From Timema cristinae (taxonomy: Eukaryota > Arthropoda > Insecta > Phasmatodea > Timematidae): a stretch of 64,000 nucleotides of DNA. Made by a program: the position numbers and the translations under genes. The stretch is taken from NCBI GenBank assembly GCA_039000515.1, contig JBCFYV010000012.1, positions 13,600,200-13,664,199 of the forward strand. Direction: 5' to 3'. Below, in pieces: positions 1 through 12,815 of this stretch. The first letter of the stretch is position 1; the number at the start of each line of letters is the position of its first letter. The notes beneath the pieces are model-generated. The model worked only from the letters and a program-made list of their open reading frames with translations. It ran no database searches and was not told where the DNA came from.

Positions 1-92
1 GTGGTGGATCACTCGTATCCAATATGTAGACGCTCTTGTTTTAAATGTGGTGGATCACTCGTATTCAATATGTAGACGCTCTTGTTTTAAAT

Positions 93-616
93 GTGGTGGA
101 TCACTCGTATACAATATGTAGACGCTCTTGTTTTAAATGTGGTGGATCACTCGTATCCAATATATAGACGCTCTTGTTTTAAATGTGGTGGATCACTCGT
201 ATCCAATATATAGACGCTCTTGTTTTAAATGTGGTGGATCACTCGTATACAATATGTAGACGCTCTTGTTTTAAATGTGGTGGATCACTCATATTCAGAC
301 TGTTGACGCTCGTGTTTTAAATGTGGTGGATCACTCGTATTCAATATGTAGACGCTCTTGTTTTAAATGTGGTGGATCACTCGTATTCAATATGTAGACG
401 CTCTTGTTTTAAATGTGGTAGATCACTCGTATCCAATATATAGACGCTCTTGTTTTAAATGTGGTGGATCACTCATATTCAGACTGTTGACGCTCGTGTT
501 TTAAATGTGGTGGATCACTCGTACACAATATATAGACGCTCTTGTTTTAAATGTGGTGGATCACTCGTATCCAATATGTTGACGCTCGTGTTTTAAATGT
601 GGTGGATCACTCGTAT
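93..616. repeat. Higher-order block, left copy, in the 46-bp satellite
   Basis: This run of about 11 monomers recurs at 1656-2179 with the same order of monomer variants and the same length (524 bp). By eye I find one difference, C at 433 against T at 1996. The neighbouring monomers on both sides differ between the two copies, which bounds the block. Confidence 0.9.
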
Positions 617-1655
617 CCAATATGTAGACGCTCTTGTTTTAAATGTGGTGGATCACTCGTATTCAATATGTAGACGCTCTTGTTTTAAATGTGGTGGATC
701 ACTCTTATCCAATATGTAGACGCTCTTGTTTTAAATGTGGTGGATCACTCGTATCCAATATGTAGACGCTCTTGTTTTAAATGTAGTGGGTCACTCGTAT
801 TCAAAATGTTGATGCTTGTGTTTTAAATGTAGTGGATCACTCATATTCAGATTGTTGACGCTCGTGTTTTAAACGTGGTTGATCACTTGTACTCAAAATG
901 TAGACGCTCTTGTTTTAAATGTGGGGACCACTCATATTCAGACTGTAGACGCTCGTGTTTTAAACGTGGTTGATCACTTGTACTCAAAATGTAGACGCTC
1001 TTGTTTTAAATGTGGTGGATCACTCATATTCAGACTGTTGACGCTCGTGTTTTAAATGTGGTGGATCATTCGTATCCAATATGTAGACGCTCTTGTTTTA
1101 AATGTGGTGGATCCCTCGTATTCAATATTTAGACGCTCTTGTTTTAAATGTGGTGGATCACTCGTATCCAATATGTAGACGCTCTTGTTTTAAATGTGGT
1201 GGATCACTCGTATTTAATATGTAGACGCTCTTGTTTTAAATGTTGTGGATCACTCGTATTGAATATGTATACGCTCTTGTTTTAAATGTGGTGGATCACT
1301 CGTATCCAATATGTAGACGCTCTTGTTTTAAATGTGGTGGATCACTCGTATTCAATATGTAGACGCTCTTGTTTTAAATGTGGTGGATCACTCGTATCCA
1401 ATATGTAGACGCTCTTGTTTTAAATGTGGTGGATCACTCGTATTCAATATGTAGACGCTCTTGTTTTAAATGTGGTGGATCACTCGTATTCAATATGTAG
1501 ACGCTCTTGTTTTAAATGTGGTGGATCACTCGTATTCAATATGTGGACGCTCTTGTTTTAAATGTGGTGGATCACTCGTATCCAATATGTAGACGCTCTT
1601 GTTTTAAATGTGGTGGATCACTCATATCCAATATGTAGACGCTCTTGTTTTAAAT

Positions 1656-2179
1656 GTGGTGGATCACTCGTATACAATATGTAGACGCTCTTGTTTTAAA
1701 TGTGGTGGATCACTCGTATCCAATATATAGACGCTCTTGTTTTAAATGTGGTGGATCACTCGTATCCAATATATAGACGCTCTTGTTTTAAATGTGGTGG
1801 ATCACTCGTATACAATATGTAGACGCTCTTGTTTTAAATGTGGTGGATCACTCATATTCAGACTGTTGACGCTCGTGTTTTAAATGTGGTGGATCACTCG
1901 TATTCAATATGTAGACGCTCTTGTTTTAAATGTGGTGGATCACTCGTATTCAATATGTAGACGCTCTTGTTTTAAATGTGGTAGATCACTCGTATTCAAT
2001 ATATAGACGCTCTTGTTTTAAATGTGGTGGATCACTCATATTCAGACTGTTGACGCTCGTGTTTTAAATGTGGTGGATCACTCGTACACAATATATAGAC
2101 GCTCTTGTTTTAAATGTGGTGGATCACTCGTATCCAATATGTTGACGCTCGTGTTTTAAATGTGGTGGATCACTCGTAT
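1656..2179. repeat. Higher-order block, right copy, in the 46-bp satellite
   Basis: Second copy of the 524-bp block at 93-616, offset by 1563 bp. That is 34 monomers minus one base, and the missing base is the deletion near 925. The near identity, compared with the divergence of intervening monomers, indicates a recent unequal exchange or segmental duplication inside the satellite. Confidence 0.9.
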
Positions 2180-2585
2180 ACAATATGTAGACGCTCTTGT
2201 TTTAAATGTGGTGGATCACTCGTATCCAATATATAGACGCTCTTGTTTTAAATGTGGTGGATCACTCGTATACAATATGTAGACGCTCTTGTTTTAAATG
2301 TGGTGGATCACTCGTATTCAATATGTAGACGCTCTTGTTTTAAATGTGGTAGATCACTCGTGTCCAATATGTAGACGCTCTTGTTTTAAATGTGGTGGAT
2401 CACTCGTATTCAATATGTAGACGCTCTTGTTTTAAATGTGGTAGATCACTCGTATCCAATATGTAGACGCTCTTGTTTTAAATGTGGTGGATCACTCGTA
2501 TTCAAAATGTAGACGCTCTCGTTTTAAATGTGGTGGATCACACGTATTCAAAATGTAGACGCTCTCGTTTTAAATGTGGTAGAGC

Positions 2586-3475
2586 TATGTTTCAAATGTA
2601 ATAGCAATACTTTTTCAAGAGTAGTAGAAGTTTGGATCAAATTATAATTAATGTGATAATTAATTGTATGATTCTAATTTTGTGAAAGCGAAGGTACGTA
2701 CAATCTCTTACGATACTATATTACATAGATAAAATCCCAAAGATTACTTAATTGATATTTACCTTGTATGATCATTATTTATTTGGCTAGACATAGTATT
2801 AAATAATGATCACTGCAATTTGTCTCAGGCTAGGGATAAATGGTGGTCCTATGTTCTGGTGGTAATGAAATTTCCAGTTGCTTAAGGACAGAGAATAAAT
2901 TATTTTTTAGGTGATAAAATCACCGTCTCCAGTTTAAAACCAGGACCTTTTGAGTCTGAGGTAGAATTTGTGAGCCCAACCCATCGGCATCTGTAGCTCC
3001 AATCAAAAGGTCTAAGATACTTTATATTGATAGGAAGGTAAAGATTTGAATACTTCTTGGAATAACTGGGTTAGGAATTACATTTTTGATTTTAAATTTT
3101 TCTTATCCTCCTATCTCCACGATAATTCTTAGCATCTATCTCTGTAAGCTACTGCTCTTAAAACCTTACCCTGGAGCGTGTGTCGAATGTATACATAAAC
3201 ATTGCTTGTAAATAATATTTTCATAAAAATGTAATTGGAATACGCACCTTGACAAAGAATTAAAACCCGATAAAAAAATGGTTGTTATTCAAATTGCTTT
3301 GCAGTAAAAACCCAAACCTTTATTATTTGGTGTTAGTGCTGAAAGTATGAAATAGATGACATTAGTTATATTTAGGTGAGTCAATAAATTATATAATGAA
3401 TCAATACATTTTAAATAATTACATAATATATATGTATATACATATATAATTACATTATATAAATGTATATGTGTG

Positions 3476-3529
<54 letters not shown>

Positions 3530-3691
3530 GAGAGAGAGATAAAGAGACAAGGGGGGATAGGAATATTCTGTACTTAATAAAAACTTAAAATTAGTGCATG
3601 GAAATAAGTTTTTTAAACAAATTAGCACATGGAAATAAGGTTCTTTAATGTAAGACAGGATATAATTACCGATTCTAGAAGAAAAAAAATT
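2586..3691. other. AT-rich unique DNA, no gene seen
   Basis: No open frame of note, no RNA gene and no recognisable transposon. It contains a pure AT dinucleotide run at about 3479-3525, followed directly by a short GA-rich stretch (GTGAGAGAGAGAGATAAAGAGA). Confidence 0.6.
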
Positions 3692-3988
3692 GGGTGACCT
3701 GGAGGTCTAGGGGTAAGATGTCATACTTCTTTCTGTGTTGGGGTCCGGGGCTCAATACTCGGTCCCAGCACAGATTTATCTGATGCCAAACCCTTCCTTC
3801 ATCTCTGACAAGACGTGTATTAATCACAACGTGTGAATGTGTAGAATGCCAGGCCTCCACCGTGATTCGGATCCCACGTAAAACTTTAAGTACTCCATTT
3901 GATCTTACAATCATCCTAACATTACAAATTAGCGTAAGTGCGTATAGCCCGAACGGGTAGTAAGACGTGGTGCTAGTAATAATAATAC
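3692..3988 (+). mobile_element. SINE-A copy, nearly full length
   Basis: This is a tRNA-derived retroposon. The head begins GGGTGACCTGGAGGTCTAGG, which resembles the A-box half of tRNA-Glu/Gly genes, and continues to a degenerate B box in GGGGCTCAATACTCGG. The body follows (CCAAACCCTTCCTTCATCTC and ATGCCAGGCCTCCACCG). The 3' tail ends GCCCGAACGGGTAGTAAGAC, GTGGTGCT and a short AAT repeat. It aligns along its whole length with the copies at 27609-27924, 53411-53717 (reverse) and 60028-60285 (reverse, truncated). Base changes against those copies mark it as old. An open frame of 128 codons on the other strand is a by-product. Confidence 0.9.
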
Positions 3989-6591
3989 AAGAGAAAATAA
4001 CAACTTGAAAATATATTTGTATTTTTGTATTGTTGAGTGATTTTAACGTCTTACTAAACATTGAGGTGACTATTTACCTAGTGTTTTTTTTAATATGACT
4101 GAGTGCTTTTATTAAAATTAATTCTATTGCCAGAATGTCCTACAGTATGATATTCTAGGCTCATAAAGTTCTATCTATCGAAAAAAAAGTTATATATTTA
4201 AAGCTTAGTAAACAAGACGCTATGGTATAATTTATTTTATAAGATAAATAATTAGACAGAATCTTTAAGGTGGCCATCTAAGGAACGCGATAAAATGCCA
4301 GTGTTTTAGCAGTTTTTATAGCAAAACATTCGTTTTGTCAAAATGAAACAAATATTGCTTTAGTACAAACACTGAGTTTAATTTTCATCACATAACGATA
4401 CCAACTGTTGTATAATATATTTCAAGAGTCTCCTGGAATTTAATGACAACTATTCTTTTTATTTAAAATATTGTTAATAATTATTGTCATTATACGTATG
4501 AAAGATATTCAACAATTTTCTATTTCAAAATGTAAATAAAACTAGAATCTTTGTTTGGACTTAAGCAATATTTGATTTATTTTGGCCATAAAACCATAAA
4601 ACTCCAAGAATACCGGCCTTTTCTCGCGCTCCCTAAATCCTACTCTACAATTGTTTAATTATTATACAGTGTTTTTACATAGGTATTTTTCTCCATAGCA
4701 AAATAGCTTTTGACATTACAACCTAAAATATCTTCTGAAAAGTTTTTGACCTAGTGTAGCTACTAATTATTCTGCACATATGGAGATAAATTATATTACC
4801 CTATTATAATTTGAAAGTATACACTTTATATTACTACCATGTAGGTCACCAAACAAATATGTCACTTGTATAAATTATGCATGCTAGCTATTACTATTAT
4901 TGTTATATATCCGTCACACTCTGATATGCAGCAATTTATTTCTATAAATAATATTTTGATTTAAAAACCTCTAGAAATAAATAAATTAAAATCATTGACC
5001 ATTTCTATTATATTTATATTCAATATAAATGATCTATGTATTGAACCACGTGGTTGTTTTTAAATCTAGATAATAAATTTCTTACAACTTTTGAAGACCA
5101 ATTTCAATATATTGACTAAGAGTTTTAGTGTACTTATCTATCTTAAGGATTTTGAACTGATTGTTGTTTCTTAACTAATTAGAACAATAATATTTCCCAC
5201 TTAAAGTGATAATGATCCACTTTTTAATAATTTAATAAGCACTTATTTGTGGTATGTACGAAATAGAACAAAATATTTAAAATCAAATATGGAGATTTAA
5301 AAAACAAAATTTAGCTATTTTTTCTTCTCAGGTCGAGAATTTTTTAGTTATCATGGTAAAACTATCAAAGAGACTAGTGAAAACTAGTCCGTAATAATTA
5401 AAAATGTAAGATAATCGGTATTTTAAAATTGAACATAAATCGTAAACACATTTTATATGTATTTACTGCGTTTTACTGCCCGTCTGGACTGTGTTACTGT
5501 ATTAGGCATGATAAAGGTTGAATTTAAAGAAAATATACCAACATTTTCACTGTGGTAAAGTGTAAAGTAATTTAGAGAAAAACACATTCAGTACAGCCAT
5601 TTTGGATCACGTTCCATCTCCAAATCTTTAGAAAACTATACAAGATGAGATTAATACCTTAGACCACATGCCCACGGATGTGGATTTGAAATACAAGAAA
5701 GGGATGTTTAAAGTTGAAAATAAATTTAAAAAAAATGCTTTGCTACGATAATGGATAGTCATTTAACAACTTTGTTTCAATCTGTAAAATTCCTCCCCCA
5801 AAAACAAAGCAAAAATAAGGGTTGTGAAACAAACAATCTATGCTGGAGCGATTAATTTTTACGATGTTCCCGAATTGAGCGCATTAATTCAGTCCCTGTT
5901 CTCAAAACTATTCTGTATTCTTCTCGTATCTATCGTACAATCCATCTTGCCGTGATGGATTACAGTTAACCTCTTGCCCCTAGTTGATAAGTCAAGGATG
6001 TAAGGGCTGAACTATACCCGGTGGACTGAATATTTCACCCCGAGACGTCGTATATCATATATTACTGTCTTTCATGACACGTGGTCCCAGATGAGGTGAT
6101 ATACACTTTAGGGAATGCGCCCCATTTAAATTGCAACCTGTCCCTTTCATATCTTGAATGAACCTACCCCATTTTTCAAGATATTAAGTTTTATGTTTAA
6201 TAATAATTTTATATTGTTTTATTATTCTTAGAGAATTGTGATCATTTATGGACCCACAACAATGGGCATGTGGATCAAGGTGGTGGTCTCTTTTTATCTG
6301 ATATTCCAATATAATTAGTGAAAGAATAAGTTATTGGAAAATTCTCAATTTTTTTTAACATAGATTGACTACTAGAGCATTTCCTTCACTCTATTCTAAT
6401 ATTCTCACTAGGCACTAACGTATTATAAGAAAAATACTTAATTTAAAATCCTTTAAGATGAAATTCTTTTCGGCATTTCTTATAGTTGATAAGAATGGAA
6501 AAAATATAATATCAATAGATTCTCATTACAATTAAATTATTTAAACTGACTTGGTCTAATCTAATACATTTTGTGTGTTTGTTCTCTTTCG
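3989..6591. other. AT-rich unique DNA, no gene seen
   Basis: I see only short chance reading frames, no RNA gene and no clear mobile element. 5860-6150 is slightly richer in G and C but encodes nothing recognisable. Confidence 0.55.
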
Positions 6592-6642
6592 TTAGACCTG
6601 AGGATGAAGCCATTCGTTGTAGCATCGAAACATGTCGTATAA
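6592..6642 (+). other. Hammerhead-ribozyme-like motif, probably decayed
   Basis: The order of elements matches the short hammerhead ribozymes carried by Penelope-like retroelements. CTGAGGA (6598-6604) fits the core CUGANGA, GAAAC (6627-6631) fits the second core strand, and GTC (6634-6636) sits where the cleavage triplet belongs after a very short helix III. The flanks TTAGAC (6592-6597) and GTATAA (6637-6642) pair at five of six positions, as helix I. Helix II does not close properly: T follows the first core strand and C precedes the second. A related CTGAAGA...GAAAC pattern lies at 27280-27301. No Penelope reverse transcriptase is visible nearby. This is motif matching by eye and needs structural testing. 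Confidence 0.3.
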
Positions 6643-7470
6643 ATTGCGTGGTATTACTTGTAGCAGTAACTAAGGAACAGGGAAATACAGATAAGAAAGT
6701 AATTCAATTTTTATATATTTTCAAATTTAATAACTTGTTCTGTCAATTCTCAAAATAATAAAGAAATACGAAATATGCAGATCACATAAACCTTTGTTTT
6801 TTATAAACATGTTTCTAAGTATAACTTTGATTCAAATATCTACAATTTTAATATGTACTGAATTTTTAGATTTTTGTTATAATTTCAAAACATTCAAGGC
6901 TATACTGTATCATAACTTTCAATTAATATTATCAATTTCTTTCCAAAACAATCAAATATTGTGCATGTATACTGTATTATTTCAAATATGTTAATATAAT
7001 ACAACTTGTTCAACCTAATTTCACTAAAATTTGAATTTTATTTATAAAGGTATATCATGGTTGTTCAAACTAAGTGTTTTTGTTAAATTTCTTGCATGGA
7101 CTAAAATGTATGATTGGTGAAGTTTCTTTCTGAGTACTGAGTGTTGTGTCTGCTTAGTATTACCTAAATTTATATTAAGTATATTTTATATAATTAATCA
7201 AGCTACCATCATTATAATTACCAATAAAAATAATAGTATTTGCAACAAAAAATTGTAATTATTTCCATCTGTTTTATGGTCTATCTAAGGGTTCGATTGA
7301 AACTTTTGGCTACAAATTGTATCGATATTTATTCAACCTTGACATTGGTAATTATTTAGTGATAATAATTGTCATTGATCTCTTAATTGTCAATAAGTTT
7401 ACTTCTATAATTTAAATCTCTATTGCTCGCTAAATTTAGTTATTTTTCCCCCTCAGTGCCAGTATTTCTG
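6643..7470. other. AT-rich unique DNA, no gene seen
   Basis: Short chance frames only (61 to 66 codons, rich in Phe, Ile and Leu, as expected of AT-rich DNA). No transposon similarity recognised. Confidence 0.55.
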
Positions 7471-7699
7471 CCCTTTCGGGTTTTACTCCCCTTACGTACT
7501 AATTACACTAGTGGAATAAGGATGAGGAAGGCTGAATTTAGAGAAAGTGATCCAATATTTGCATGGAGAGAGAGAGAGAGAGATGGGATACCATTTAGGG
7601 AAAACCACCCGTCGTACATCCTAACAGGATAAAACCACGATCTTATTCGGCAGTCTAGTCCATTTGCAAGAGTAGCGCCTTAAGCCATATGGCCACCGA
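7471..7699 (-). mobile_element. SINE-B copy, diverged
   Basis: Read on the minus strand, it starts with a tRNA-Leu/Ser-like head (TCGGTGGCCATATGGCTTAA, then GGCGCTACTCTTGCAA). It then has a weak B-box region and the body signatures GGTTTTCCCTAAATGG and CACTAGTGTAATTAGTACGT. The tail is the same GTAA..CCCGAAAGGG type as in the other copies. A GA repeat at 7566-7581 lies in the body. An open frame of 69 codons on the plus strand is incidental. Confidence 0.8.
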
Positions 7700-10600
7700 A
7701 GCAGGTCTTAGTCTTTTTGCCATAAATTTTTATTACAAGATTAAACACAAATAATAAAAAATGTTTCTTATTATTAATATAGGGAAAACATAAAGCATAT
7801 ATTGGCAGCTAACACAATTTTAGTAGGTATTAAATATCAAATTTTAGGTATATAAATGATTATTCTATTAGTGAAAATAAATCTGCAGTTAATTTAATTT
7901 TAAACGAATACAGTTCATACGGAAGTCTTTTCCCATAAAATTAATTGGTATTCCAATTAGTATAGGGTACCATTGTTTAAATCGATTCTTATTTATGTCA
8001 TCCGCTATTTAAATGACGATATGCGCAAGCGCGTCCCTCGTCAATACCGAGCATGAAGTTCACCCTTTTACCGATAGAACGCTCTTGGGGTATGATGGGT
8101 AGCTCCAACTCACAAAGATTTTTAGATGATTATACGGAATAGAAATAAGTTGTTAATTCTTTCTAATACAATCATTTTATTTAATTATGTAAGGCTACAG
8201 CTCATATATTTTAATTAGATTAATATTTTGCTCTTTTTAAGTTAACTTTCATAACTGTGCTATTATCATAATTCAGAATAAAGAAATAATTTAGTCATAA
8301 AATTACTTTTATTTTCAATTTTGATCCAAGCTATGAATTTATATCCATTTTAATATAGAATAACTTAATTCTAAGGAATAGTACAACAAATATAGGTATA
8401 CTATTTAATCTATGGTTGATGAAAAGGCGTAACTTATTTCAGCTTTGAGATCATAATGAAATTAATATTTGCAATGACAAAAATAAACGGTAAAGAGCTC
8501 CTCACGGACTTTCTCACTTATTGTTTAAAAATGGAGATATTTACTCAAAACTCGTAATATATGTAAAACGAAATAATATACAATAGCAAACCCAGCATAA
8601 ATTGCACTATACTTATGTAGAACATAAGGGTCAACACTTCGTATTAAAATTTCGAGCCCCGATTAAAATTTTCGACATTTCATTAGGTGTTGCACATCTT
8701 CATATTTTATGGTAATTTTCCTAATACTATGTTTACCGAAATAATATAAGTGTAAACATAATTTTTTAATGGTTAGAAAAAAATCTTACCTTATGAGTGT
8801 GTTAGAATATTTTTTTTACATTAAACTATTTCAAACCTTTTTCAATTAAAAAATATTTGCCACATTATGTTGGCCAGTCTAGAAAATAAAGATGGATTTT
8901 TAAAAGCTAACTTCCAATAAATTTCTAAAATCCAAAATAATAGGTCTACTTTGAACTTGTGAATTTAAGGTGTTCTTTGAGGCCAAGTATGGTATCGGAT
9001 ATTTCACGTATCCATCTCCAAAGTTTCAAAGTAGTTTGGTCCTTTTGTGGTGGTCAACCTGCCATAGTCGGAGAACTTGTGGTGCCTTGTAGGCACGCTA
9101 TAAACTATTTCATGGTTGGTTTAAATATCACAGCAGCCGAGATTCGTAAGAAACTTTGCATACTTTAGTGGTTTGCTAAGAGCTACAGAAAACTTATTTT
9201 AACTTTAGCCAAGTGAGCGGATAGCAAGATAACAATATGATCAGGTGGTTAACTTGTTTGGTTTTAATTCGAGAAGAGGAGTTCGATGGCTAATGAATGG
9301 ATGGATCAACATCCCAGCCTAGGAGATGAGATTTCCTCGACATCAAAAATATCCACGGAAGCTTAGTGTAATAAGCATTCAAGTACATTTTATTTATTCT
9401 GGGCATAAGATGGAATTGAATCACTTTCTATTCAATGATAATCTAACTGTATAGGTTGTAAAGTAGAATAAACTTCAAAGTCATCTAATATGGCTTGATG
9501 GTGACAAGGAGGTTGCATATATAATAATATTATAGACCTGTGTATTTTCCATTCTCTCTTAAAGCTAATATAAATAATTTGTTTAAATCATCCCTTCCTC
9601 ATCTCTACCAGATTGACATAATTACATCTGAATAGCCTGGAGGGATATTATTAAGCTGATTCACACAAACACACACACACACACCATACAATTAAAAAAT
9701 ATACAGTAGTTTCCCCCCTTGATTAATGTTGGCGATTAAATTGAAAATGCTCACATAACCACCAATACAGTTTAAATTTTAAAAAATAAAACAGATATTT
9801 TTATTAGACTTTCTGCGTTACAGTTCAACTATAAAGTGAAACGTAGGTATATAAGGTCACTTACGAGTAAAACTAATAAGAAATTTCGAAAAAAAAAATG
9901 AAGTATATTTTTAAATTAAATTTTGAGATATATAGTTTCTGTACAAAATAATATTGTAAGTATACATGTATATATAGACTATACTACTAATAAAGTTAAA
10001 GAAGGATTAAATTATTTGTAATGCTTCGTAAATAGTGTCGTGATATGAACTTCATATATGTTTATTTATAACAATAGACTAATGCTAGTAAGTAATTCAT
10101 TGTGTAATTTTAGCACATATAATACATTGTTTCTTAACAGATTAGTTAATACAAAAATGTACATGGTGGCCCACACGTTCTTCGATACGTCCAAACTCAG
10201 TAATAGCCCAGAGTTAGCAGTCCAGAGAAAAAAAGCAAACCTGGGCCTTAATATAAATTAGTCACCGAGAGCTGCTGAGCTCTAGCGAGCAAAAAAAAAA
10301 AAACCTATTTAAAGAAAATAAAATAAAAACACTCAGGTTGGTTAGTGAGAGATAATGATCTCTTTTTCTCTCGCACCTAACCTGGGAGGTTTGACCTTGA
10401 AATATTTCGAGGACTGGAAACAAGCAAACTGAATGTTCATGAACAGTTACTAGTGTCACGTGTGTGGAAGCAAATTACCGACATTACAGTCACTGACTAA
10501 TAAAATCCACACATCCTAAATGTAAATAATCCAGCACTCATGGCAATATAACAGGAGCATTAAAATAGGTCTATACTCAATGTTGTTTACACATTGTATT

Positions 10601-11743
10601 ATTGGTGAACCATATGAGAAATTATGTTTACTACAATGTGTGAAAAGCATTAAGTGTAGACCCATATATTAAGCATTACTAATCAATTCATCCTTCTTGA
10701 ACTTTTTTTTATTCAAAATGTCACTTTCAGCAAAGATCGCGTGCCATTCTTATGGAAAGCGAAAGGCAAAATATCGGTATTCTTTTCGGAGGGTAAAAGG
10801 GGCTGAGGGTAGAGGTTGATGTGTTCAACTCAAGAGAATTGAAGGGGAGAAGGAAGGAAGGTTATTATGTTTTTGTTATTCAGAGCATGTAGGTCTGATG
10901 CGATAGTGGTGCTGCATCGGCCGTGGCGAGAACCTCCCCGAGATTGTCTCAAGGTTTTGAGCACCCGTGCATGTCGTGCAAGAAGACTGAACATCAGGAG
11001 AATATATGAGAACATCGTTGCTTCACTGACAAGGACCTTAGATAGTTAAGTCTTCCCATTTCCTTCTTTTTTTATGTATCAAGAAAAAAAAAAGTGTCCC
11101 ATTTTTTGTATTGCTGATATTAATCTTATGCGGGATGGAATGAATGGTTTTTAGGATAGCATGGAACGGGTAACACGTGTTTTGTTTTTATTCAAGTTTA
11201 GAGAATCCGTTTCTTACACGTGCCCTAGAAATTGAGGTTGATGTCTCTAAGAAGACTCAAGCTATTCATACTCCTACACTCGGTAAAAATGTCTTATATA
11301 AAGACTATAATATTATAATAATTTATAAAATTATAAAATTATAAATTTATTATATATAATTATATATAATATATTATATATATTATATATATATTATATA
11401 TATTATATATAATTTATTATAAATTTATAAAATTACCTAATTTCTATGACCAGATATCTATATTATCTTTATCTGCGGATAATATTGTTTATGATCATGT
11501 ACCATTTTGAAATTATTGGTCATTTTTCCCTAAACTTGGTACAAAATTGGACCTAATTTTCAATCATATATTATATTTTGAGGCTAACCCAATCATGCCA
11601 TATTTTGATTGCTTACCAACTTTTTACCTAAACTGAGTGTCTTCTTAAAAAATTGTATCGTATTACATCGTCTAGGTTAAATCCACATAAAAGGACGGTT
11701 TTATCACAATTATATATTGAAAATAAGACTCTTCTGACGCTCA
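7700..11743. other. AT-rich unique DNA with small simple repeats
   Basis: No gene or mobile element identified with confidence. It contains a CA repeat at about 9663-9685. 10740-11050 is a GC-richer patch with overlapping open frames of about 60 codons on both strands, neither recognisable. 11318-11432 is an almost pure A/T block of TATAAATT and TATATAAT words that can fold on itself. Confidence 0.5.
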
Positions 11744-11812
11744 GTATCTTTAGGCTAGAGTATCGGCATACTAAGCGAAAGGTCCCATTTTTGATTCTCG
11801 TATCCAGATGTA
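11744..11812 (+). mobile_element. Remnant of a tRNA-Lys-like SINE head
   Basis: The stretch TACTAAGCGAAAGGTCCCAT, followed by TTTTGATTCTCGTATCCAG and a T run, aligns without large gaps to the tRNA-like segment at 55712-55795 (TACTAAACCGAAGGTCCCGG, GTTCGATTCTGGTGTCCAG). The A-box part (TTTAGGCTAGAGTATCGGCA) is also recognisable but worn. The element is therefore a dispersed repeat rather than a unique tRNA gene. The body downstream was not recognised. Confidence 0.55.
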
Positions 11813-12569
11813 TTTTTTTAATATAAAGAATATGATAGATACGGCAATTGATTTAATTATCAAATATATTAGTTAGTTAGTTAAAGTCAGTATGCTGCCA
11901 TCAATAGTATTTTGAGTTTGATGCATTTGAACTAGGTTATCTGACATCGTGTTTTTTTTATCGTCAAAATTGTTTGGTGCTTAGTTTTACTTTTAGTTAT
12001 GTTGGAGATAATATTTTACAATGACCAATACAAATACTCACATTTTTAGAAATATTGGTAAGAAGACCTCGTTTCTCGCGTTACTACAGTCTTCATATTT
12101 CTCTTTTGATTTCAAGTTAAAATAGTTCCTATAACTTCTCCTTAGATTTTATATTGATAATTTTTCTTGATGATCAAGCTAAACAGAAAAATAAATAACT
12201 ACTATATTCAATCTGAATACCTGAGGTTTGCATGGTTTGAGTGGTTAACATCGCAATATATGACAAAATCTTCTAAAAAGTATGCCCTCAGTCCATGAGA
12301 CGAGCTTTTAAATGAAAACTCTTTAGAGCATCCATCAAACTGAAATTGAGAACTGAATTAAAATAATGTACGTACATCGTTTGGTCTATATTAAATAAAT
12401 AGCCCTGACTGATTTCGTTAACATTGGTACACGAATTTGGAATTTATTGCAGAAAAACAAACTATTAAACAAACAGAGAGATTTTTGATTGACCATCTAC
12501 CTTACAATGGATCTCAAAATTGAGTAAAAATGTACTGTATGTTCTCTACATACTTTATTCGGGCCCGCT
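11813..12569. other. AT-rich unique DNA, no gene seen
   Basis: No open frame, RNA gene or transposon recognised. Confidence 0.55.
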
Positions 12570-12815
12570 TCGGTGTCCACGTGTTTTAACGCGCTAATCT
12601 CGTATTAGACTAGACTGCCTATGATGGGAAGATTGAGGTTTGAAACTAGGTTGGTCTTATTGAGTGAGGTTTTTCCATAATGATTTTCCACTCTCTCTTC
12701 ATGAAAATTTGGGTACACTTCTTATAAATATAGCCTTTATCATAATTAAGACCATTATTGTAATTATTACATGAGCGTATATGATGAACTGGTAGTAAGA
12801 CGTAGTACTAACGAA
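12570..12815 (+). mobile_element. SINE-B copy, diverged
   Basis: Order on the plus strand: worn tRNA head (CGGTGTCCACGTGTTTTAAC, GCGCTAATCTCGTA), TAGACTAGACTGCC, GATGGGAAGATTGAGGTTTG (B-box region), GGTTTTTCCATAATG, TTTTCCACTCTCTCTTCATG, and a tail GCGTATATGATGAACTGGTA followed by GTAAGACGTAGTACTAA. This matches the family consensus inferred from the copies at 44455-44665, 46315-46552 and 48988-49205. Confidence 0.75.

Larger units (their letters stand above)
1..2585. repeat. 46-bp satellite array, about 56 tandem copies
   Basis: A monomer of 46 bp, beginning GTGGTGGATCACTCGTAT and ending in TTTTAAAT, repeats without spacers from the first base of the window to about 2585. The array therefore continues to the left of the window. 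Most monomers differ by only one to three bases, mainly at the CC/TC/AC after GTAT and at TATGTAG versus TATATAG. A second monomer class reads ATATTCAGACTGTTGACGCTCGTG in its middle (near 290, 474, 930, 1030, 1850 and 2035). The last copies, after about 2490, have AAAATGTAGACGCTCTCG and fade into unique sequence at 2585. One monomer near 925 lacks a base. I see no reading frame or known gene in it. Confidence 0.97.

Noticed and set aside
1..2585. CRISPR-like regular repeats
   Set aside because: The 46-bp monomers are head-to-tail with no unique spacers, in an AT-rich eukaryotic context. It is a satellite.
3675..4061. 128-codon minus-strand open frame
   Set aside because: It lies across SINE-A in the antisense direction and has no family similarity.
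10830..11049. Complementary 60-codon frames on both strands
   Set aside because: Stop-poor GC-richer patch; opposite frames of equal length suggest composition, and no product is recognised.
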